Positions 58,917 to 64,000 of a DNA stretch of 64,000 nt are shown piece after piece. This DNA is from JADFMN01 sp964529975. Its GTDB lineage: Bacteria; Armatimonadota; Fimbriimonadia; Fimbriimonadales; Fimbriimonadaceae. Below the pieces are notes generated by a model that was not told where the DNA came from, did not search any database, and saw only the letters and a program-made list of their open reading frames with translations. Each line of letters begins with the position of its first letter. Within the stretch, counting starts at the first letter, position 1. The stretch is from positions 1 through 64,000 of the forward strand of contig CAZGXW010000003.1 in assembly GCA_964529975.1 (NCBI GenBank). Reading direction: 5' to 3'. The position numbers and the translations under genes are program-made.

Positions 58917-60307
58917 CGCGCCGTGGAGTGCGCGGCCTTGTCCGCACCGATCGCACTCGTCCACTCCGTGAACGCAGTCCTCGCCGCTGCCAGCTTCTTT
59001 GCCCTCCGCTCGTCCTTCTTTCTCGGCGCGTCGGCCGGGTCAGGGAACAGACCCCAGTTGATGTTCATCGGTGCGAACTCGCGGGGCGTGTCGTCCTGCA
59101 GGTGGCTGACTAGTGAACCGTACGCGCATTCACGAGGCGGAACCACCGGTTCCAATCCAATGGCACGGCGTGCCAATGTCACGCCCACATAGATCCCCAT
59201 CGCTGCGCTCTCGACGTATCCCTCGACGCCCGTCAACTGTCCAGCAACGAACAGGCCAGGGACAGAGCGAAACTCCAACCACGGCGTGAGCACACGCGGC
59301 GACTCGATAAACGTGTTGCGGTGGATCACGCCAAGCCGCACGAACTCTGCGCTTTCCAGCCCCGGAATCATCTGGAGCACCTCCTTTTGCACGCCCCATT
59401 TCAAACGGTTCTGGCAAGCGACCAACGAGTACAAGGTCTTCTCACGGTTCTCAGGCCGCAGTTGCACGGCGGCGTATGGCCATCGCCCTGTCTTCGGATC
59501 GGTCAATCCGACTGGCTTGAAGTTCCCATAGCGCAGCGAGTCTATGCCCTTTGACGCAATCTCTTCGATCGGGGTGCACCCTGCGAAGTACTTTGGCTTC
59601 TCGAACTCGTGCAGCGGAACGCGGTCTGCTTTCACAAGAGCGTCGACGAACCGCAGGTATTGCTCCTTGTCGAAAGGACAGTTGAGATAGTCGTCTCCCT
59701 CGCCCTTCTCATACCGGCTCTGCGCGAACACGACGTCGTAGTCGATCGTCGAGGCGTCCACGGTCGGCGAAACGGCGTCGTAGAAGTACAGACTTTCCCG
59801 CCCCGCTTTATCGGCCAGCCACTCGGCCAACGGCCCGCTCGTCAGCGGCCCTGTAGCGATGACCAGCGAGTTCCCCCCTCCTCCTGCTCCCTGGGAGGAG
59901 GAGGGGGGCAGGGGGGTGGAGGTTAACACTGCCTCCGCCATGTCCGGCGTGAACTCTTCTCGAACTACGTCGATCAACGGATGCCCCTCGATCGCTTCTG
60001 TAACCGCGGCCGCGTACAGATCACGGTCGACCGCCAAAGCCGATCCGCCCGGAACCGAATGAGCCTCCCCCGTTGGGATCACCAACGAGCCGAGCGCCTT
60101 CATCTCCGCCTTCAACTGTCCCGCCGGGGAGTCCGCCTCCTGGGACTTAAACGAGTTCGAGCACACCAACTCGGAAAGCAGGGAAGTCTTGTGCGCTGGC
60201 GTCATCTTGACCGGTCGCATTTCGTACAGCCGCACGCGCACGCCGCGTTGCGCGCACGCCCATGCGCACTCGACGCCTGCAAAACCCCCACCGACCACCG
60301 TGACCAC
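58913..60307 (-). CDS. trmFO: Methylenetetrahydrofolate--tRNA-(uracil-5-)-methyltransferase TrmFO
   Basis: FAD/folate enzyme that makes m5U54 in tRNA. It has 464 residues from the GTG at 60307. The FAD fold VTVVGGGFAGVECAWACAQRG is at the N-terminus, followed by EMRPVKMTPAHKTSLLSELVCSNS. The C-terminal catalytic-Cys region and GQLTGVEGYVESAAMG are present. A foreign-looking segment (TPLPPSSSQGAGGGG) encoded by a 13-bp palindrome interrupts the sequence at about residues 130-145. The longer upstream frame is ignored because the fold starts at the GTG, 6 bases after a CAGAAT. Confidence 0.93.
   Translation of the reverse strand: MVTVVGGGFAGVECAWACAQRGVRVRLYEMRPVKMTPAHKTSLLSELVCSNSFKSQEADSPAGQLKAEMKALGSLVIPTGEAHSVPGGSALAVDRDLYAAAVTEAIEGHPLIDVVREEFTPDMAEAVLTSTPLPPSSSQGAGGGGNSLVIATGPLTSGPLAEWLADKAGRESLYFYDAVSPTVDASTIDYDVVFAQSRYEKGEGDDYLNCPFDKEQYLRFVDALVKADRVPLHEFEKPKYFAGCTPIEEIASKGIDSLRYGNFKPVGLTDPKTGRWPYAAVQLRPENREKTLYSLVACQNRLKWGVQKEVLQMIPGLESAEFVRLGVIHRNTFIESPRVLTPWLEFRSVPGLFVAGQLTGVEGYVESAAMGIYVGVTLARRAIGLEPVVPPRECAYGSLVSHLQDDTPREFAPMNINWGLFPDPADAPRKKDERRAKKLAAARTAFTEWTSAIGADKAAHSTAR
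59873..59908. repeat. Perfect 13-bp palindrome (hairpin) inside trmFO
   Basis: Arms 59873-59885 and 59896-59908 are perfect complements around a 10-base loop; GC-rich with a six-base C run. It encodes the Pro/Ser/Gly insert of TrmFO and looks like a small palindromic repeat that invaded the gene. Confidence 0.8.
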
Positions 60308-60313
60308 AACCCC

Positions 60314-60319
60314 ATTCTG
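60314..60319 (-). promoter_or_regulatory. -10-like CAGAAT before trmFO
   Basis: CAGAAT on the minus strand ends 6 bases before the GTG at 60307. Confidence 0.38.
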
Positions 60320-60374
60320 GACCCTAGGGACAGGGAGTCCCGAAACCGGGCACAATCCAGGACGTACCACCTCT

Positions 60375-61247
60375 ATGCTCACCGCGCTCGTGCTCGCCGC
60401 CCTACAAGAGGGGCCGCTCTTGGAATACAAGCCCGATCCAAAGATCGCGCTCGCGGGTGCGATGCTGACTCCGGAAGAGCACGACAATCGGTCGGGAGCC
60501 CTCGGCAACAAACTGCTCGTCCTGCACTGGCAGATCGGCGGTGGGGAAGTCCTCTTCGTCGGGGCACGGCACGTCTACGACCCAGCAAGCCCAGACATCA
60601 AGCGCATGCAAGAACTGTGGGACCAGTTTCGACCGACCATCGCGTTCCTCGAAGGTCGCGGCGTGACGGGAGCCGAGACGATCGAGGAGGGCGTCAAGAC
60701 AAACGCTGAAGGTGCAGTGACATCGATCAAGGCGAAAGAGTGGGGCATCGAGCGCTACACCTGGGAGCCGCCGAAGGATCAAGAGTTCGCCGAAGCGCGC
60801 AAACAGTGCGGAGACAAGCCCGCACTCGCAGTACTCTTCTTGCGCGGATACTACGGCGAACGTCGCATTCGCTCCGTCTCAGAAGCGACAGCAAGCTTCA
60901 TGCTGATGCGAAGGCAGACAGAGTACGGCTTTCCGAAACTCTTCAACAACCTGCGAGAGTTCGACGATTACATGGAGTCCAACTTTCCAGACGTCAAGGA
61001 CTGGAGAACGGCCGAAGAGCGAGTACTCTGGCCCGGCGTCGAGCACACGGCCCTCAACAAAGTCTCTAACCTCGTCAATCTCTCGCGAGACCAACACCTG
61101 ATGAAGTGCATCATCGACGCAGTGCGCAAAGGCCACAAGGTCTGGGTCACTGCTGGACGGTCACACGTCATCAACTACGAGCCGGTGCTGAAAGCAACGA
61201 CGAGCCCGAAGGAACTCGAACTCTCCACCCCGCGACCGTGGGGCTAG
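60375..61247 (+). CDS. Putative TIKI/TraB-superfamily secreted protein
   Basis: Protein of 290 residues from the ATG at 60375 (MLTALVLAALQEG, a minimal signal). Two GxxH motifs bracket it: GARH in LFVGARHVYDP near the N-terminus and GRSH in VTAGRSHVINYEP near the C-terminus. FLEGRGV provides a Glu after the first. This arrangement is that of the TIKI/TraB/EreA-type superfamily of metal-dependent hydrolases. The assignment is by motif only. It overlaps convergent leuB by 4 bases. Confidence 0.55.
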   Translation: MLTALVLAALQEGPLLEYKPDPKIALAGAMLTPEEHDNRSGALGNKLLVLHWQIGGGEVLFVGARHVYDPASPDIKRMQELWDQFRPTIAFLEGRGVTGAETIEEGVKTNAEGAVTSIKAKEWGIERYTWEPPKDQEFAEARKQCGDKPALAVLFLRGYYGERRIRSVSEATASFMLMRRQTEYGFPKLFNNLREFDDYMESNFPDVKDWRTAEERVLWPGVEHTALNKVSNLVNLSRDQHLMKCIIDAVRKGHKVWVTAGRSHVINYEPVLKATTSPKELELSTPRPWG

Positions 61248-62287
61248 AGCCGCGAAGCCACCGCGTCGCCCATATCAGCCGTAGAGACCAACGTGCATCC
61301 GTCCTCGCGGATGTCCCCGGTCCGATACCCGTCTGCCAGCGCCCGCTCGCAAGCCGCCTCGATCCGGTCTGCGGTCGCCCCGTCGTCCAGCGAGTAACGC
61401 AACATCATTGCCGCCGAAAGGATCGTCGCCAACGGGTTCGCCTTCCCCTGACCAGCGATGTCCGGAGCGGATCCGTGGATCGGCTCGTAAACCCCAAACT
61501 TCGAAGACCCCAGCGATGCCGAAGGCAACAGCCCGAGCGACCCGGTGATCATCGAGGCCTCGTCCGAAAGGATGTCCCCGAACATATTCTCCGTCAAGAT
61601 CACGTCGAACTGACCGGGGTCGCGAACCAGTTGCATCGCACAGTTGTCCACGAGCATGTGACTGAACGATATGTCCTGGTTTTCCTGCGCAAACCTATCC
61701 ACAACCTCGCGCCAGAGCCGGGACGTCTCCAGCACGTTCGCCTTGTCCACGCTGGTGATTCTCTTTCCGCGCGCCCGTGCGATGTCCACCGCCACCCGCG
61801 TGATACGCTCGACCTCGCCGACAGAGTAGACGCACGTGTCCAGCGCCGTGTCCCCCGTTCGAGAGCGCGGCTTTCCAAAGTAGATCCCTCCAGTAAGTTC
61901 GCGCACCACGACCAGGTCCATCGCGCCGTTCTTCACCGGCGAGGCGTGCATCAGAGGTCCAAGCGTCTTTGCAGGCCGGATGTTTGCGAATAGCCCCAAC
62001 TCTCCGCGCAAGCGCAACAACCCGCCGATCTCCGGGCGCATCTCCAAAGGCTGCACCGAGTCCCACTTCGGCCCGCCGACCGCACCCATCAGGGCCGCAT
62101 CGGACGACCGACAGAGGTCCAATGTCGCCGAAGGCAGAGGGTCGCCGCCGTCGTCATACGCCGCGCCGCCGATCAACGCCTCTTCGAAATCCAGCGAGGC
62201 GCCCGAGGCGCGCAACACCTTGACCGCCTCGGCGGTGACCTCCGGACCGATCCCGTCGCCGGGCAACACCGCAATCTTCTTCGACAT
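61244..62287 (-). CDS. leuB: 3-isopropylmalate dehydrogenase
   Basis: Third step of leucine synthesis. It has 347 residues. VLPGDGIGPEVTAEA, the substrate-loop region RELTGGIYFGKPRS, TSVDKANVLETSRLWREV and PIHGSAPDIAGQGKANPLATI are leuB-type. No other leu gene is in the window. A perfect TATAAT is 8 bases before the ATG. Confidence 0.96.
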   Translation of the reverse strand: MSKKIAVLPGDGIGPEVTAEAVKVLRASGASLDFEEALIGGAAYDDGGDPLPSATLDLCRSSDAALMGAVGGPKWDSVQPLEMRPEIGGLLRLRGELGLFANIRPAKTLGPLMHASPVKNGAMDLVVVRELTGGIYFGKPRSRTGDTALDTCVYSVGEVERITRVAVDIARARGKRITSVDKANVLETSRLWREVVDRFAQENQDISFSHMLVDNCAMQLVRDPGQFDVILTENMFGDILSDEASMITGSLGLLPSASLGSSKFGVYEPIHGSAPDIAGQGKANPLATILSAAMMLRYSLDDGATADRIEAACERALADGYRTGDIREDGCTLVSTADMGDAVASRL

Positions 62288-62295
62288 CGGGCCCG

Positions 62296-62301
62296 ATTAT
62301 A
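62296..62301 (-). promoter_or_regulatory. TATAAT 8 bases before leuB
   Basis: A perfect -10 hexamer on the minus strand; predicted leaderless. No attenuator or leucine-rich leader peptide is present. Confidence 0.6.
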
Positions 62302-62360
62302 GTCCGACCCGGCAATTTGCTCGGGATGACTCGCCGGTGCAGCGCCGAACATCTAACCGA

Positions 62361-62957
62361 ATGGCCAGGCTTGCGCTCACTGCCGCCCTAGCGACCGCTG
62401 CAGCCTTAGCGACTGCGAGCGGCACAGGATTGAACTACGTACCGACCGCGGAAGTCGTCGGTCGTGGATACGCCGTGCGCAACTTCGACTTCTACGGCGA
62501 GCCGAACGCCCCGAACTACCGCGCCGCCGGTGCGCTCTTTGGAATCGGCGACCGCGCAGAACTCGGCTTTGACTCCGGATCTGACGGCTCCACGATCTGG
62601 AACGCAAAGATTAATCTTCTAGAAGGGAGAAACAGCGCGTTCGCGATCGGAGTCTGCGACTGGGAACGCGACACGTTCTCAAAGTACGCCGTCGGAAGGA
62701 TGGACTTCACCGCGTTCCGGTTGCACGCGGGCTATTTGTACGACGGCATCGATCGACCGTTCGCAGGTCTAGACTTCGACGCCGCAGGGATAACTTGGAT
62801 GATTGACCACGTCGGTGGCAGCGATGCAAAGACCTGGTTCGGAAGTTACTACGAGTTCAACGATGAAGTCGCCCTCTCGCTCGGCGCATCACTGCCAATG
62901 GGCGAAGGCAGCACCAGCGGATGGTATGCGTCTTTCGCCTGGACGACTGGCGGCTAG
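62361..62957 (+). CDS. Secreted beta-strand protein, possible outer-membrane barrel, unknown
   Basis: Protein of 198 residues from the ATG at 62361. The signal is MARLALTAALATAAALATASG. The remainder alternates polar and aromatic residues in short strands (AELGFDSGSDG, FRLHAGYLYDG, WFGSYYEFNDEVALSLG) and ends in YASFAWTTGG. This pattern suits a small outer-membrane barrel, but the final residue is not aromatic. No family recognised. Confidence 0.55.
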   Translation: MARLALTAALATAAALATASGTGLNYVPTAEVVGRGYAVRNFDFYGEPNAPNYRAAGALFGIGDRAELGFDSGSDGSTIWNAKINLLEGRNSAFAIGVCDWERDTFSKYAVGRMDFTAFRLHAGYLYDGIDRPFAGLDFDAAGITWMIDHVGGSDAKTWFGSYYEFNDEVALSLGASLPMGEGSTSGWYASFAWTTGG

Positions 62958-64000
62958 CCTCCACCGAACAGTCCCTTCGAGAACGGCCCGCCACCGTAAG
63001 TGATCCGCTTTACAAAAAGCGCTCCCGCCACTTCGTAAGCGATCCAGTTGCCGTCCTCGCACATCCAAGACTTCCCGCGCTCGCCGCTGACAAGCACGCC
63101 CTCGCTCCCATAAGGGACTTCTTCGTCTCCTGTCAAAGCGACGAGCCAGATCGCCCCCGTACCACCCAGTCGCTCGTTCGACCGCACGACGGCCTCTTCG
63201 TCCTTCGGCCACACCACGTGCGGCAAGACTTCGGGGCCCACGTAAGGGCCTCGAGAGAGCACTGGTCGCAGCGATCCGTTGCGCGGCATCAGTTCGTAGA
63301 CAGGAGTTCCGGCTTCAGGCGCGACGGGAGCGATCTTGAACAAGAAGGTCAAGAGCGATTCCGACACTTTCGATTCCACTTGCGCCAATTGAAGACTGAC
63401 GATGCTCGAGGCCTCACTCTTGTTCAGCCCTGTAAAGAACACGCTCTCATTGGACGGCCGCAAGTGGGCGCCGCCAAAGTATGCAGTTCCGTCGGCAGAC
63501 CAGCCAGAAAAGTCCATCCCCTCGCGCCATGCGGCAGCCACGTCGCGCGAGTAGAGCGTGCTCATTGCGCCATCGATCAGCACGATCGGGTGCCGCCCAT
63601 CCACGTCCGTCACAGTAATCAGCGCGTGGTCGAGCGATGGAGAAACCTTGAAGTCCAGCCCGACCTCGGCGTCCGCGGCGTAGTCGTGCGACCACACCTC
63701 GCTCGCGACCATCGTCCTTGCGTCGATCGTTGTCACGGCCCAGTGCTTGAGCGCGCGGCCAGGGACCGGGCGCGAGGTCGCGATCACATAGTGCGGTCGG
63801 TTCGGCATCCATTGTTCAAAGTGCACCTGCGTGCCCTCGGCGAACCGCATGACGTCCTTTGCCTTGCCTTCGGCCAAGTGAAAGACGCCAAGGTAAGTCC
63901 CGTCCGCGTCCTTGGCATAAAATGCGAGCGCTTGCCCGTCGGCCTTCCAAAAAACCTCGTTGACACCGACAGCCACCGCCGTGGGAGGCCCGACCTCGAC
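62954..64000 (-). CDS. Hypothetical beta-propeller-like protein (partial, start outside the window)
   Basis: At least 348 codons; the frame is still open at the window edge, so the N-terminus is missing. It contains repeating propeller-like segments with W-S-x-D-G spacing (SGWSADGTAYFGG, FWKADGQALAFYAKDADGTY, HFEQWMPNRPHYVIA). It may be a WD40/TolB-like lipoprotein or peptidase N-domain. The end is Gly-rich (GGGPFSKGLFGGG). It overlaps the convergent gene by 4 bases. Confidence 0.6.
   Translation of the reverse strand, partial: VEVGPPTAVAVGVNEVFWKADGQALAFYAKDADGTYLGVFHLAEGKAKDVMRFAEGTQVHFEQWMPNRPHYVIATSRPVPGRALKHWAVTTIDARTMVASEVWSHDYAADAEVGLDFKVSPSLDHALITVTDVDGRHPIVLIDGAMSTLYSRDVAAAWREGMDFSGWSADGTAYFGGAHLRPSNESVFFTGLNKSEASSIVSLQLAQVESKVSESLLTFLFKIAPVAPEAGTPVYELMPRNGSLRPVLSRGPYVGPEVLPHVVWPKDEEAVVRSNERLGGTGAIWLVALTGDEEVPYGSEGVLVSGERGKSWMCEDGNWIAYEVAGALFVKRITYGGGPFSKGLFGGG

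Overview
This is a gene-dense, GC-rich bacterial chromosome segment with 62 protein genes and one tRNA, almost no long non-coding DNA, and many convergent gene ends that touch or overlap by 4-8 bases. The features fit a diderm, flagellated aerobic heterotroph. Two proteins carry PEP-CTERM tails sharing the core PEPATFAALGLGA. There is also a DUF1800 protein, a flagellin, MacA/MacB-like efflux proteins, fatty-acid beta-oxidation with ETF, and TrmFO. My best guess is Armatimonadota (Fimbriimonadia-like). That is an inference from composition and protein style; no 16S rRNA gene is present. The sequence is a draft: a 100-base N gap (49702-49801) sits inside a repeat-rich gene.

Layout. 145-8213 (+): PEP-CTERM protein, a response regulator/histidine kinase pair with a downstream Spy/LTXXQ-like periplasmic protein, a putative HEATH metallopeptidase, a lone sugar ABC permease and a beta-helix/PA14-like secreted protein. 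8217-23975: a mosaic of single genes on both strands (glycosylasparaginase, VOC protein, serine beta-lactamase-like hydrolase, ABC-F ATPase, spermidine synthase, DUF1800, methyltransferase, a second PEP-CTERM protein, metallophosphatase, TlpA-like lipoprotein, alkaline phosphatase). 24015-30690 (-): gyrA, then the beta-oxidation operon fadN-like/etfB/etfA. 30821-36785 (+): infC-rpmI-rplT, acyl-CoA dehydrogenase, a GT-C glycosyltransferase and a Xer recombinase. 36782-39437 (-): a small membrane sensor-like protein, tsaD, rimI and livF. 39607-42509 (+): MacA/MacB-like efflux proteins, then a tRNA-Met(CAT) on the minus strand. 42742-44934 (+): M1-like peptidase. 44931-50082 (-): parB, parA, flagellin with a sigma-28 promoter, and the Gly/Ser/Lys repeat protein. 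50189-52254 (+): isocitrate dehydrogenase and an RmlD-like reductase. 52323-56689 (-): a triple-YHS protein and the classical rpsB-tsf-pyrH-frr-uppS operon. 56858-64000: aat, trmFO, leuB and several unknown or secreted proteins; the last gene runs off the window.

The most striking global feature is start-site architecture. At least eighteen first-in-operon genes have a -10-like TANNNT (or CANAAT) hexamer 5-10 bases in front of the start codon. That places the expected transcription start at or next to the start codon, so leaderless mRNAs look common. Several secreted proteins also have very short hydrophobic N-termini with no basic residues. Other points worth a second look: infC appears to start at an AUA codon behind a seven-codon leader ORF; two gene pairs overlap out of frame over 77-88 bases; a 13-bp palindrome has been inserted into trmFO; GyrA has Ala83 and Pro87 in the quinolone pocket; and a 57-base imperfect duplication lies between livF and the MacA-like gene. 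I did not find a CRISPR array, transposon, prophage or obvious defence island. All functions are from reading motifs by eye; no database search was run.
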